A DNA stretch of 64,000 bases from Zasmidium citrigriseum. Taxonomy: Eukaryota; Ascomycota; Dothideomycetes; Mycosphaerellales; Mycosphaerellaceae. Where the stretch lies: contig NHNW01000037.1 in NCBI GenBank assembly GCA_002786025.1, forward strand, positions 1-64,000, read 5' to 3'. The position numbers were made by a program, and so were the translations under genes. The first letter of the stretch is position 1, and every line of letters starts with the position of its first letter. A model generated the notes under the pieces. The model saw nothing but the letters and a program-made list of their open reading frames with translations, did no database searches and was not told the DNA's origin. Below are positions 1 to 10,223 of this stretch, piece by piece.

Positions 1-46
1 GGGGGCGGGGGGAGATGAGACCTGACATCTCCAGGGATGGACTCAC

Positions 47-408
47 AGCAGAATCGGCATCTCGCCCGCCCGTCCAGGAATTTTGGGGTCATTATGTTCG
101 ATCCGCCAGCCGTGATTATAGAGGACTTGGAAGATTTCCGGCGTCGCTGTTGTGGCGCTTAGGGTGGCGATTGTGGGATCTGGTGGCGACGGGAGGTGGG
201 AGAGGAGACAATCGAGAGTCGCAGCTTGGTTGGCTTGTGCGGCGGATGTTGCTGCTGAGAGGAGGGTTTCTTCGTCTGGGGTGGTGTTGGGGTTTGAGAG
301 GAGACTACGAAGCGTGGGAAGGTCGCCGGTTGAGGATGCTGTTATGAGCGCGTCGGTTTGGGGGTTTGGTGGTATGTTGAGGGTGCCGAGGGGTGTCGAG
401 GAGGACAT
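47..408 (-). CDS. Ankyrin-repeat-like protein, 5' exon only (runs off the left edge)
   Basis: This is the first exon of a minus-strand gene starting at 408. The protein begins MSSSTPLGTLNIPPN and then reads TDALITASSTGDLPTLRSLLSNP, the helix-turn-helix pattern of an ankyrin repeat. A second weaker repeat follows (DEETLLSAATSAAQANQAATLDCLL) and a third may be present near the end (PEIFQVLYNHGWRIEH). The apparent stop at 43-45 overlaps a strong donor, GTGAGT at 46-41, so I take the exon to end at 47 with the rest outside the window. Ankyrin repeats mediate protein-protein contacts, and no specific role can be read here. If the donor is not used, the product would be a complete 121-residue protein. 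Confidence 0.6.
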
Positions 409-695
409 TGTAGAAGTGAATGGGTTGTTTGTGCGGGAAGTTGCTGATGGTAGAAGAGATGGAATGTCGGATGGGGACTCCTTTCGATGGCGCTGATCGA
501 CCTGCTAATCATAGCCTCCCCGTGGAATCGAAAATCAGAGAGACCGTATCTGGGTTGGAAAATCTCGATATCGACTTCATTCATGGAGGATTCTGGACTC
601 ATCAAAGCCTCTGGAGAGGCTGAATGGACCTCACGAAAGATCTAATGCTACTCCACCTCACCACGACCGAGAGAAGAACGAAAACGATCGAAACA

Positions 696-1826
696 TCACC
701 AACTCTCCTCACTCCCATCACGAATCGTCCGCTCAAAGAAAAGTCTCGTTCCCTTATGTCCCTGCCCATCCCAACTCGGATCATACTGAAACAGCGCAGT
801 CCCTCTAGCATTACTCCCCAACTCCGCCGCCTCAGCAGGATCCCCATCATTCAAAGGCACATAATCATACACATCAACACTCCCAATCCCCGGAATAACC
901 TGTCCAATCGCCGCCTGCATCAGAGGCACTTTCTTCGGATACTGCGGATTCCCGGCCGAATTGGCATTCCACCTCCTCGGCGTCATGATGAAAGCTCGGG
1001 GGTTGTCATCTGCTCCTGTGAAGTATTGGGCTACGGAGGCTAGAGTGGGGCCTTGGGCGCGGATGGTGCCTTGGCCTGTGATCAGGTTTGTGACTTCTTG
1101 GGCGAAGTTCACGGCTGGGTAGCCTGCGGGCTTTGGGGCTGGAGGGGAGAAGGCGAGGGTTTGCCAGTGGTGGGACATCCACACCCCGCGACGAGAGATT
1201 ACGGCGATTACGGTGCAGCCGTGTAGGCCGGGGGTTCCTATATTTATTTTGGAGGGGCCGCCGATTTCGCTGAAGACGGAGGTTGAGGCGTCGTCGCCGT
1301 CTAAGGGATATTAGACTTGTCTCTTATGGAACGATGGGGAGAAGGAGGGGGAAGGCTTACTGGAATCTGAGAAGACGATTGGTGTTGTTCCGGACTGGCT
1401 AAGGATGCGGACGACGAAGCTGTCGACATTGCCAGCTGTAACAGTTGTGAAGGTCCGTTTTTCTAGACTGGATTGCTGGATGTCCCCAGTACCCGCTACG
1501 ACGTCTTCGAATGTACGCTCCTGGAGAGACAACGATCGAGGACACAGCCCGTACGAGCTGTTGCAGACATTACGCCTAGACGGCGAGCTCGTATCTGGCT
1601 GCCCACATCGCTGGACACATGCTGGCGGATCTTCTGATGGATCGTAGTCTGAGTCGTCTCTAATTTGCAGCCCTGGGCTGTATCTGTGGGCTCTGTAAGT
1701 AACGTGAGGATCCCGACCTTTGAAGGTCACTTACCCAAATCCCGAAAGAGCTCTTGAACTAACGAATGCTGCAAGTAACGAAAGGAGCAGGACGACTGCC
1801 TGCAGCCGAAGGAACGTCTTCATCAT
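696..1826 (-). CDS. Secreted protein of unknown function, three exons, 342 aa
   Basis: Exons are 1826-1735, 1692-1361 and 1300-696. The introns are 42 and 60 bases with GTAAGT/GTAAGC donors, and the joined length is 343 codons including the stop. The N-terminus (MMKTFLRLQAVVLLLSLLAA) is a clear signal peptide. A Cys-containing region follows (PPACVQRCG, RRNVCNSSYGLC), then two Lys/Arg-rich points that could be processed (for example EKRTF). The C-terminal half contains HGCTVIAVISRRGVWMSHHW, where a hydrophobic strand runs into R-x-G-V-W; I have seen this style of motif in several uncharacterised secreted fungal proteins. No catalytic motif is visible. The splice at 1361/1300 is well supported because the frame before it reaches a stop in the intron while the frame after it is open through HGCTVIAVI. 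Function unknown; extracellular location is inferred. Confidence 0.75.
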
Positions 1827-2606
1827 GCAATACCAAAAGGAAACAAGGACGGTGAGATGGAGTTAGTGAGAAGCTGACGCTACAGAAGACCGTCAAGAGA
1901 ATCGAAGGACTTGACCACGATGCTAACAAGAAGACATGCCATCTTTAGCAACACTTCCAGTCTATCCAATTCGAGCAACGACTGCACGGCTGAGCGACCA
2001 AAGCGGAAGACGAGGCCCTCCACGAATGCCACAGAACAAGTTGAAACGCATCGCCCACGCCACGCCCCAGATCGTCGCTCCCAAAAGCAGCCCTTCGAAG
2101 GATCAAAACATTCCAAAACGGGGTCTCAAAAGGCTTCTTTCCCCTTAAGGCCCGCAAGGCCACCCACAAGCATGATTACGCCAGAGCCGCCACACGTGCA
2201 AGCGCATGGCTTGAAGATGTTCTTCCGCGTCTTCGAAACATCCATCTCGAGTTTAAAGTGTTCGGATTTGCTTCATGCGGGAATTTGGGGTCTGGGGAAG
2301 GTTTGCGGCTCAGCCTTGACCGTTGGGCTACTGTAGGCGAGATTATTGCGCTACTTCGCCGGCAGGTCTGTGATGCGGAAGATGCTGGCTTTCAGGTGAG
2401 GTACTGCAATTACGGTCGATGAAATCTTGCTTAGAAAGGATGGTCGTAGTGCGATGATGGCTTTGAGCGGATCGACATCAATGGCCAGGCTGAACGAGAA
2501 GCTTGTGAGTTGAGATCTTTTCTTGTCTTCACATCTTCATCGTCCTGGTGCAGGGCATCAGTCTCATCTTTCTTTCGCTCCACGGTCATTCGTTACCGAG
2601 AACGTC
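1827..2606. other. Intergenic stretch with short ORFs, no supported gene
   Basis: About 780 bases between two genes for secreted proteins that point away from each other, so it must hold both promoters. Short minus-strand reading frames at 1880-2169 contain the hydrophobic-aromatic stretch KKPFETPFWNVLILRRAAFG. The frame before it is interrupted by TGA, so this could be the remnant of a small membrane protein gene or chance. I see no clear TATA box, repeat or RNA gene. Confidence 0.4.
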
Positions 2607-4400
2607 ATGTTGTCAACACTCATTCCTCTTTTTCTTGCAGCACCAGCCTTGTGTCAAACTGGCACCGGAGGCTTGAGCATTTTCCAGAACTCGACGAAGA
2701 CTTCGACATCGAGCAGCTCTTCCAGCTCATCGTCTTCAGGAGTCATTCTATCGACGGGCTCGACAGATTTATCAACAAGCTCTTCTGACAATTCGGCTCC
2801 ATTTCCCACCAATGGCACATCGTCAATACCTATGGGCACTGGAGTGTCCGTAGCTTCACAACAGTCAACTTCAATACCACAGAGCGTGAATGCGGGAAAC
2901 AACACAATACCTTCTGCGCCTCTGGGTACGGGTCTATCGTCCACATCGAAGCCGTTCAATGCAGGCAATAGCAGCGTGGCAAGCCTCACAGGGACTGGAA
3001 TCCCCTCGATAACGCTCGGATCGTCTTTGACGACATCAAGTGAAGGTTCATTCGGAACTTTGGTAACAGCAGCTAATGCGACTGGCCTGGCCATTGGTAA
3101 CACAACAATTTTCGCTGGAGGCGCTCCCTTCACAGATGCAACACAGACGGTATCGCTTGCTCCTAGCGGTACTGTGATCGTGGATGGCTCCACGACTACC
3201 GTCGATACCTCGATTCCGTCTCCTGGAGGCAGCACAGGCGTACCTACCTTGACGCCTATATCCGGCACAGCAGCTGTCACTACATCTTTGGTGACTTCAA
3301 CAATGACGACCGTTCCTCCTGGCATTTCCACAGAAGCTTATACGGGAACGATCACTGGCAACGAGTGGCTCACAACAACAGCGTCAGATTCGTCAACAAC
3401 CATCGTCCCCGTCATCCTTCCGTGCCCCGAGTGTGCTGCTGTCATCATTTGGGGTCTTCCAGCTTTGGCGGCCATCGAATTCGCCTGGCCTCAGTTCCCC
3501 GAGCTGCCAAAATTTCATCTCCCTTGCATTCAAGTCTTTGGTGCTACACTCGCTGGCGAATGTGACGCACCGCCGGTGAACGATTCTCCTCCTGAGGATC
3601 CTCAGACGACGCAGAATCCGAGTAGCACTGTCTCGACGAGCAGTGAGACTTGCACGCAATCGACCACGGTGACTGACTGTGCTGTGGCGTGTAGCTCGAC
3701 GGCCACTGATGCCTCGTTTACTTGTTACACAACCAGCTGCAGCACTGTATCAGGCTGCAGCGTGACTGGCACCACGACAACATCATACACGAGCGGCACA
3801 TGCGGTCCATTATCAATGTACACGGAATACTCTCCAGCAGATCCCAACGCCCCTCTCGGAACACTCATCGCAAACGTCAGCGATGCCACAGACGGCCCAA
3901 CTTCAACAACGACAACTCAATCCTCAACACCCCCTCCACCATCAACAACGGAAACCCCTCCTCCTCCCACAACACCCACACCAACCCCCCTCCCAGCCCC
4001 AACGCCCACCGCCCGCTTCATGCTCCATCTCGACGTCTCCGAATACGAAGCCCTAACCCACAACTACTGGTACGCCTACTCCCCCTCAATCACGCACAAA
4101 TACGACATCTGCGACGACAGCATCGACACTCTAGACGCCGACCAATCCATAAACCCCAACGAAAAAGACCTCGCCGCAATCCCCTACCCAGATGGAGAGT
4201 TCAAGATCCGCGGGAAGGTTTCTGGAGCGGAGGGGTGTGTGTATAGGGGCACGGCGGATGCGCCCGGGACGTTTGAGTGTGAGGGTGTGCCGATGGTGCA
4301 GTGTTTTGCGGATCCGCAGGCGGGGACGGAGGATGGGTGTGTGTTTCTCGATGGGAGTATTGATACGATTTATTTTAAGGTTAGGTGTGATTGGGCGTAG
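2607..4400 (+). CDS. Ser/Thr-rich secreted cell-surface protein, 597 aa
   Basis: A single exon. An ATG at 2523 is in frame, but the one at 2607 starts directly on a signal peptide (MLSTLIPLFLAAPALC), so I use it. After cleavage comes a long low-complexity region rich in Ser, Thr and Gly, including a run of ten Ser, typical of heavily O-mannosylated fungal wall proteins. Around residues 285-305 there is an LPCPEC motif, then a Cys-rich block (CTQSTTVTDCAVACSS, CYTTSCSTVSGC) of a kind common in Pezizomycotina surface proteins. A Pro/Thr spacer (PPPPSTTETPPPPTTPTP) leads to a C-terminal globular domain of about 130 residues with six Cys that ends RCDWA. I see no GPI-anchor signal at the C-terminus. 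Role probably structural or adhesive; the exact function is unknown. Confidence 0.75.
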   Translation: MLSTLIPLFLAAPALCQTGTGGLSIFQNSTKTSTSSSSSSSSSSGVILSTGSTDLSTSSSDNSAPFPTNGTSSIPMGTGVSVASQQSTSIPQSVNAGNNTIPSAPLGTGLSSTSKPFNAGNSSVASLTGTGIPSITLGSSLTTSSEGSFGTLVTAANATGLAIGNTTIFAGGAPFTDATQTVSLAPSGTVIVDGSTTTVDTSIPSPGGSTGVPTLTPISGTAAVTTSLVTSTMTTVPPGISTEAYTGTITGNEWLTTTASDSSTTIVPVILPCPECAAVIIWGLPALAAIEFAWPQFPELPKFHLPCIQVFGATLAGECDAPPVNDSPPEDPQTTQNPSSTVSTSSETCTQSTTVTDCAVACSSTATDASFTCYTTSCSTVSGCSVTGTTTTSYTSGTCGPLSMYTEYSPADPNAPLGTLIANVSDATDGPTSTTTTQSSTPPPPSTTETPPPPTTPTPTPLPAPTPTARFMLHLDVSEYEALTHNYWYAYSPSITHKYDICDDSIDTLDADQSINPNEKDLAAIPYPDGEFKIRGKVSGAEGCVYRGTADAPGTFECEGVPMVQCFADPQAGTEDGCVFLDGSIDTIYFKVRCDWA

Positions 4401-4864
4401 AAATGAATGTTAGAGCAAAGAAGAACACCATTTCCACCAAGAGAAATACATTCCGTCTGTGATGTGACGATCAGATTCCTCTGTACATCCTCGTTGCGAG
4501 GGATTGAGTGATGTAGATCGGATAGTCAGAAGTGCTTGCCGTCATCCCGGAAGTCGTCGAGTAGGAGCTATCCGTAGCCGGGCCGGTGGTATGCCAAGCC
4601 GCTGTCACGGATAGCCAAGGGTCCGAAGTGAATGAAAGCTGAAGTCTCGCAGCCTCAACGAGAGCAAGAGGCATGAGAACGCGATGATGTCGTGGTAATG
4701 GTCAACGTTGCAGCGAAAGGATAAGTATTGGTCGAATAGAAGCATTGCTCTTTCCACGATTTCAATTATCAGCTTCACCACATCCACGATCAGACACCGC
4801 ATCGTACTGTCCCAAACATATAAATACCACTTCAAGACCTTCTAGAGCAACATCAACACGCCCA
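4401..4864. other. Intergenic region upstream of the P450
   Basis: 464 bases between two plus-strand genes. Besides the TATA-like element listed separately I see nothing supported. Short minus-strand reading frames here have no recognisable protein features. Confidence 0.4.
4819..4826 (+). promoter_or_regulatory. TATA-like element before the P450
   Basis: TATAAATA lies 39 bases before the ATG at 4865, in AT-rich sequence following C-rich DNA. The position would give a very short 5' leader if it is used as a core promoter. No experimental support. Confidence 0.35.
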
Positions 4865-6352
4865 ATGCTCCTCGACAACCCCCTCGCCCTCCTATCCCTC
4901 ACCGTCCTCCTCCTAGCCCTCGCTACCCTATCAAAACCCCCCCTCTCCCCCCNCCTCCTCCTCACCCGCTTCATCCGCCTCTGGTACGCCCACACCCTCT
5001 CCCGCGGCGCCTTCGAAAAACGCAACCTCGCCCTCCACGCCTCGCACGGTCCAATCATCCGTCTCGCGCCCAACGAATACAGCATTAGTGACCCCTCGGC
5101 CCTCAAGACGATTTACCACGGTAGAGGCGAGTTCCGCAAAGCGGACTTCTACTCTGCCTGGGAACCGCCCCACTTGCCAAACGTTTTCAGTGGACGGGAT
5201 GTGCGTGTGCATAAGGAGGAGAGGAGGAAGTTGGCGGGGGCGTATAGTATGAGTGTTATGACGGGTTATGAGAAATACGTCGACAACTGCGTTGAGATCC
5301 TTTGTCGAAGGTTGACGGAGAGAGAAGAGGTGGATCTGGCATGGTGGCTGCAATGTTTCGCGTTCGATGTCATCGGGGAGATTACGTATTCGCGACGGTT
5401 TGGGTTTCTGGATGCTGGAGAGGATTGTGCTGGGTTGATTGCGAATGTGCATGGGAATAATCGGTATTCGCTGTTCATGGGCTTATTCCATGAATGGCAT
5501 GAATTTTGCTTTGGGATGATTGGGTGGTTGGGAAATATGGGGATTGGGAAGGGGAGTGAGAAGGATTTTCTCATTAAGCATACATTGAGGAAGAAGGAGG
5601 AGCGGGAGAGGGAGATGGACAAGGAGGGAGAGGAAGGGAGAGGGGAGGACGTACCGAAGGATTTCATGACCAAGTTTCTGGAACAGCATCGAAAGGATCC
5701 CTCGCGCTTCAGTCTGAACGATATTCTTAATGGTGTTGGCGGCAATATCAATGCGGGTTCTGATACGACTGGCATTACTTTGAGCACCATCATGTATCAT
5801 CTCCTGGCGAGCCCTCATACACTGGACCGGCTTCGCAAGGAGGTTGAAGAACATGGCGCGTCCGATCCCATCACGTTCAAGGAGGCGCAGGGTCTGGAGT
5901 ACCTCCAAGCCGTGATCAAGGAAGCCCTCCGAATCCAACCACCAGTCAGTATCCCGCTCGCTCGGGTGGTGCCTCCAGAGGGCGCCCTCATCGCAGGCCA
6001 GTTCTTCCCGGGCGGGACAGTCATCGGCATGAACCCCTACGTCCTGCACCACGATCCAGACGTCTACGGCGCGGATGTCAAGAAATTCAGACCGGAGAGG
6101 TGGCTGAAGAGTGAGACTGATCCGGAGACTTTGGCGCGCATGGAGCATTCGTGGTGTCCGTTCGGCATGGGGTCGAGGATGTGTCTGGGGAAGAATGTGA
6201 GTTTGCTTGAGATTTCAAAGCTGGTGCCGCAGTTGGTGCGACGGTTTGATTTTGAGATGAGCGAGGAGTTGAAGAGGGAAGGTCTGAGGACTAGGAATGA
6301 GTTCTTCGTTTTGATTGAGAATTTGAAGTTGAGGGTGCGGGAGAGGGAGTGA
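4865..6352 (+). CDS. Cytochrome P450 monooxygenase, 495 aa (pisatin-demethylase-like)
   Basis: A complete microsomal P450. The N-terminus from ATG 4865 is a membrane anchor (ALLSLTVLLLALATL) followed by a proline-rich hinge. The I-helix oxygen-binding motif AGSDTT is near residue 297, the K-helix ExxR (EALR) near 353, and the heme loop FGMGSRMCLG near 433 with the ligand Cys near 440. The segment NVFSGRDVRVHKEERRKLAG resembles E-class group I P450s of the pisatin demethylase type. Such enzymes hydroxylate or demethylate small hydrophobic molecules at the ER membrane using electrons from P450 reductase; the substrate cannot be read from sequence. Odd point: an ambiguous base at 4953, inside the hinge, sits in a C run. 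The frame agrees across it, but a miscounted C would move the start. Confidence 0.9.
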   Translation: MLLDNPLALLSLTVLLLALATLSKPPLSPXLLLTRFIRLWYAHTLSRGAFEKRNLALHASHGPIIRLAPNEYSISDPSALKTIYHGRGEFRKADFYSAWEPPHLPNVFSGRDVRVHKEERRKLAGAYSMSVMTGYEKYVDNCVEILCRRLTEREEVDLAWWLQCFAFDVIGEITYSRRFGFLDAGEDCAGLIANVHGNNRYSLFMGLFHEWHEFCFGMIGWLGNMGIGKGSEKDFLIKHTLRKKEEREREMDKEGEEGRGEDVPKDFMTKFLEQHRKDPSRFSLNDILNGVGGNINAGSDTTGITLSTIMYHLLASPHTLDRLRKEVEEHGASDPITFKEAQGLEYLQAVIKEALRIQPPVSIPLARVVPPEGALIAGQFFPGGTVIGMNPYVLHHDPDVYGADVKKFRPERWLKSETDPETLARMEHSWCPFGMGSRMCLGKNVSLLEISKLVPQLVRRFDFEMSEELKREGLRTRNEFFVLIENLKLRVRERE

Positions 6353-6471
6353 AGGGAATGCTAGGTGAATGTACCACGGCGTTTTCTGTGATGGATGTAC
6401 GGAATAGATGTATCTTTAGATTGAGGTGAACGTTTCGGACATTAGGAGTATGCAATGACTTACAAGACGCT

Positions 6472-7328
6472 TCAACGCTTCCAACAGATCAGAACACTGG
6501 CGACCTCCAGCCATCGGGATCCAGGGAAGTTAGCCCATTCCTCATACCCTTTCTGCTGCTCCTCAGCTTCGTCGCTCGAAATCACACCAGCCTTCACGAA
6601 CATCTCAACGCTAGGGCCGGAACTTTTTGCAAGCTTCACCTTCCGCTCCTGCGTCATCTCCTCCATTGCCTGAGAGGAGATTTTCATGTCTTCCCACGCG
6701 AAGCCTGCCTCGTGAGCGAAGATGTGGTGGCGTTGGCCGAGATTCGGGTCTGCACCTCTGGCTCTGGAGTATTTCTCGTACGCCACGTTGCTTTTCAGGA
6801 CTCCCGGGATGGGAGGCACGACCATGCGCATGGCGCTGTCGACAGTGGAGAAAATGCCGCCTGCTTTCAGGATGCGATGAATCTCTCGCATGATCTCAAG
6901 AGGGTCGGATAGATGGAGCAGGAGTTGATGAGCGTGGACTATGTCGAAGGATTCGGATTCCGTGCCTGCAAGGTCGGTCTTCACGTCGCCGACGCGGAAG
7001 GATAAGTTCTGAAGTCCTCTCGTTTCGGCCAAGGACATTGCAGTCTTTATGAAGTCTAGGAACTGTTAGCAAAGTGCTGTACGGCTGTGTTGTCAGTGTC
7101 TGCTCCACCAGGGTCAATGTCCACTCCAATTACATGGCCGTCCGGCACAAGCTCGGTAAGGTCCGCGGTGATTGATCCAGGGCCGCAACCGAGATCGAGA
7201 ATGCGATGATGAGGTTTGATGTGTGGCAACAGATGCTGAGCGTGAGTTTGTGCAGTGCGGCTGTTCAACGACTTTTCATTGAGTTTGTGATATGGTGCTG
7301 GAGAATCGGTCGAGGGTTCGGAGGCCAT
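6472..7328 (-). CDS. SAM-dependent class I methyltransferase, UbiE/Methyltransf_11 type, 267 aa
   Basis: Two exons, 7328-7109 and 7055-6472, separated by a 53-base intron (GTGGAG donor, GCTAAC branch, CCTAG acceptor). Splicing restores the run VDIDPDFIKTAMSLAETRG. SAM-binding motif I is ILDLGCGPGSIT near residue 42, the acidic post-I loop is GVDIDP, and motif II/III follows as FDIVHAHQLLLHLSDP and ILKAGGIF. The downstream part (YEKYSRARGADPNLGQ, FAWEDMKIS) matches the accessory lid seen in many fungal secondary-metabolism and UbiE-like methyltransferases. It probably transfers a methyl group from SAM to a small molecule in the cytosol. It is convergent with the P450 (gap 119 bases), which may be chance. 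Substrate unknown. Confidence 0.85.
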
Positions 7329-7932
7329 TCTGGAGAGCGTTGAGGTGGTGGACCTCCGATGGAAATCGACCACGAGAGACCGTATAGAGAAATGATATAA
7401 AAGAGCCGTTGAAGGCTCCAGTATTATCGGCAATCTCGTGTCAAGAATGGACCATGCTGTGACTTGGGAAGAGAGACAGGCAGCAGATTTCAGGGCTGAC
7501 CGAGGAGCTGAATGACTGCAGATTCGCTTGGATCCCTGTGAGACGACATGACGGCTGCCACACGTACTAGAGGTAGACCTAGACGAATTCCATAGGCAGT
7601 AGCATGGTAGTGACAAGTTCCGGATATTTCAGGTAGGTTCTGGTTCTGCGGCGTGTTGTGCGAGTCTCATGGCGTGAAGACGAATGAAGCCGTTTGACAT
7701 CGTCACTTTCAGAAGATAAAACGCCATCTCATCGAGTATTTGGATTGAATCTGCTCGTTAAAATAAGATGGATATTGACGAAGGACGAGGGGAGAAAATG
7801 GAAGACTGAAGTCGTTCTTGCTTCTTGTCCCCGTCTCGAGGCATGGTCAAAGCTCCGAAGTGTCACCCGCTCACTTCACCTCGTCCATCTTCACGCCCCG
7901 GACATTACTCCATCATCCTCTACACTGCCATC
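7329..7932. promoter_or_regulatory. Divergent intergenic region, methyltransferase / TMEM42-like
   Basis: About 600 bases between the minus-strand methyltransferase start and the plus-strand TMEM42-like start. The reading frame upstream of the methyltransferase ATG stays open by chance but has no conserved motif. No recognisable element beyond C/T-rich stretches next to the plus-strand start. Confidence 0.3.
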
Positions 7933-8661
7933 ATGCCACAAACAGACACAAAAACGCAATGGCTAATCTACGCGATCGCCTCAGGCGGCTGCGCCGCTCT
8001 CAACGGTGTCTTCGCGAAACTCACCACCACCCAACTGACCACAACATGGGCCACCGGGATCTCGCATCTCTTCGGCTTCGAGGAGCCGAGTGTCGTTGTT
8101 GAGTATCTTATTCGAGCGGTAAGAGTGTGTTGGATTCTAGGGACGGGATTGGGACTGACATTGAACGCAGTTCTTCTTCGCCATGAATCTCGCGTTTAAC
8201 GCAGTCATGTGGGGACTTTTCACCAGAGCACTCACTTTGGCGAGCAGTACGGTACGGGTCAGTGTCATCAATACCAGTGCCAACTTCATGGTGACTGCGG
8301 TACTCGGAGCTATAATTTTCAGCGAGGCGTTGCCTGGTGAGCATACCATTTGTGAGAAACCAAGGACTTTCAAGAATGCTGACACTTCGCAGGTCTGTGG
8401 TGGCTTGGCGCCGCCATGCTCGTCGCAGGCTCCGTCATCATCGGACGCCGTGAAGAGGGTAAAGATGTCGGCGCCGCGGGTACTGCTGGCAACGAGCCTG
8501 TTGTTGCCACGCCGCAGGAGGTCTACGTGGATGAGCCGGATGCTCCTCCGCCGAGTGTGGGTAGTCCCAAACATGGAACAATGCGAGATGGGGCTTACGA
8601 AGATAGCGACGAGATCGAGATGGAGCCACGGAAAGCCGACGGCGGAGGGGGCGGTAGATGA
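7933..8661 (+). CDS. TMEM42-like small multispanning membrane protein, 206 aa
   Basis: Three exons: 7933-8118, 8171-8336, 8393-8661 (621 bases joined). All introns have GTRAG-type donors and CAG acceptors. The protein has four hydrophobic segments: QWLIYAIASGGCAALNGVFAKL, FFFAMNLAFNAVMWGLFTRAL, VSVINTSANFMVTAVLGAIIFSEAL and WWLGAAMLVAGSVIIG. The arrangement, with the N-A-x-M-W core and SEALP before the last helix, is that of the TMEM42 / half-EamA family, related to one repeat of drug/metabolite transporters. The tail of about 65 residues is acidic and Gly-rich, probably cytosolic. A four-helix half-transporter would need to dimerise to form a pore. Substrate and organelle unknown. Confidence 0.82.
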
Positions 8662-8892
8662 CGAAGGGAGCTGTGGGAGAAACCGAGATTGGGATGATGA
8701 GCACCCTAGCTAGAGATTCGATGCCTTCAGAGCTACCCTGCCTGCTCTAGGACTGAAAAGACGGATCTGGGCCCGCTGCAATACCTCCTCAAATCAGCCA
8801 ACCTGCTACGATACCGCCGCGACGACAACATGCCTGGATCCCGGTGTTCATGTATTCGAAGGGCAGCCAAGACTCATCGCCGCCGTAAGGCC

Positions 8893-9534
8893 TCACACAC
8901 TGGGAAACCTCACAGGGACCAACCGCAAACCTCCGTCAACCTCCTCGAAAACCCGAAACGCCTCCCTGGCAAGCTCAATCGATCCCTCTTCAGTCGCAAA
9001 CACCACATCCGACTGACTCCCAACCCAAAACACTCTCCCCGGAAACTCCTCAAGGCCAAACGGCATCCTAAAAACGCCTTCCTTCAGCACACACCCCGAC
9101 CTGCTAAACGCCCTCTCCACCACCTCGGCCCAGTTCCTCGCCCCCTTATAATTGAAATACGTCGAAGGCCTAAAGCCCCAGATATTTCGGATCAGAGCCG
9201 TCTTCTCGGGTCCAATGGCGAGGAGCCAGGGGCCGATGGCGTCTTTGATTGCGGTGAAGAAGACGTTGTCGCCGTAGAAGATGGGCAGGGCTTCGGCGCG
9301 GATTTGCTTGCAGGTGGAGAGGAACGCGGGTTCGATGAGGCGGTTGTAGTGGTGTTCCGATACTGGTTTCCCGGGTGTCGCGAGTTGGATGGGAGCCGGT
9401 TCTACTAGAGCGCAGGCGTATATTTTGTTTCGGAGCTCAGGGGGCAAGCGCAGGAGGCGGCAAGGTTGTTGCATGGTCGATGTGGTGGTCTTTGTTGGGT
9501 CTTGCATCTGCTCCAGGCTTGTAATGGAATCCAT
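8893..9534 (-). CDS. 2EXR-type F-box-like protein, 213 aa
   Basis: A single exon. I use the ATG at 9534 (MDSITSLEQMQDPTK); the frame is open further upstream to 9765 but that stretch has no domain. Near residue 30 it has LLRLPPELRNKIYACAL, the hallmark of the 2EXR family, which is abundant in Dothideomycetes and resembles a reduced F-box. The usual second block follows: FLSTCKQIRAEALPIFYGDN. The C-terminal part has alternating hydrophobic residues (VVERAFSRSGCVLKEGVF) but no known domain. Possible role in substrate recognition for ubiquitin ligases; this is inferred from the resemblance only. Confidence 0.75.
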   Translation of the reverse strand: MDSITSLEQMQDPTKTTTSTMQQPCRLLRLPPELRNKIYACALVEPAPIQLATPGKPVSEHHYNRLIEPAFLSTCKQIRAEALPIFYGDNVFFTAIKDAIGPWLLAIGPEKTALIRNIWGFRPSTYFNYKGARNWAEVVERAFSRSGCVLKEGVFRMPFGLEEFPGRVFWVGSQSDVVFATEEGSIELAREAFRVFEEVDGGLRLVPVRFPSV

Positions 9535-10223
9535 GTTCCGGTTGATGATGAGTTGGTGGTTGTTGAGTAAAGTGGTGGTGGATGAATGCAAGGCAAGCGA
9601 GCAAAACAAGACGTCGTTGCTGCCTCTGAAAAGCCAGCCGCTGAGGAAGGCGCGATTCAAGACTTGCTCATGACACGGCGCCTCTGACGCTTTTCCGATC
9701 CAGCGACGCTGAATGGATTGTCTGCCGGGATTGGTGAGCAGGTTAAGAGGTGTATTTGCTGGCAATGTTGTCGATGCGACTCAAGGGACATTCGCGGCTG
9801 AAAGTTGCGAGGATCAGAAGGCGAAGCCTGAGATTGGCATGCCACGCAGAAACCCAAGAGCTTGGTTCTCTGTACTTCCTCGTCAGATCTATAATCTACT
9901 CAGTGTCGTTTAAGGGTAATACATGGGTCACACACGTGCGCGTACGGTGATCGGCTGTGAAGTAGCCCCCGAACCCTAGATCCCAGCAGCAACAGCAGCA
10001 ACCAAAGGAACATGTGACAAGTATCCAAGACGTGCTGTAGCGAAGACTGTACTCCTTTATACAAAAGTGTCCTCTTCTACACAAGAACAAACCCGCAATG
10101 CGGCCGTCCACCGCGATTATACCGCCCGTGGGAACTCCGCTTTTCCACCCAAACGCCGTGTCCCGATATCATGCATCCCGTAATCCATAATCCATAACAT
10201 TCATCTTTCTATGCTGTCGTAGC
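9535..10223. other. Intergenic region, upstream of the 2EXR gene and downstream of the PMP3 gene
   Basis: About 690 bases. Contains the CAG/CAA-rich run near 9977-10000 (agcagcaacagcagcaacc), a short trinucleotide-like tract on the plus strand. No supported gene. Confidence 0.4.

Noticed and set aside
2654..3331. 225-codon minus-strand ORF rich in Val, Pro and Asp
   Set aside because: Antisense to the Ser/Thr repeat region of the secreted protein; its composition mirrors the repeats.
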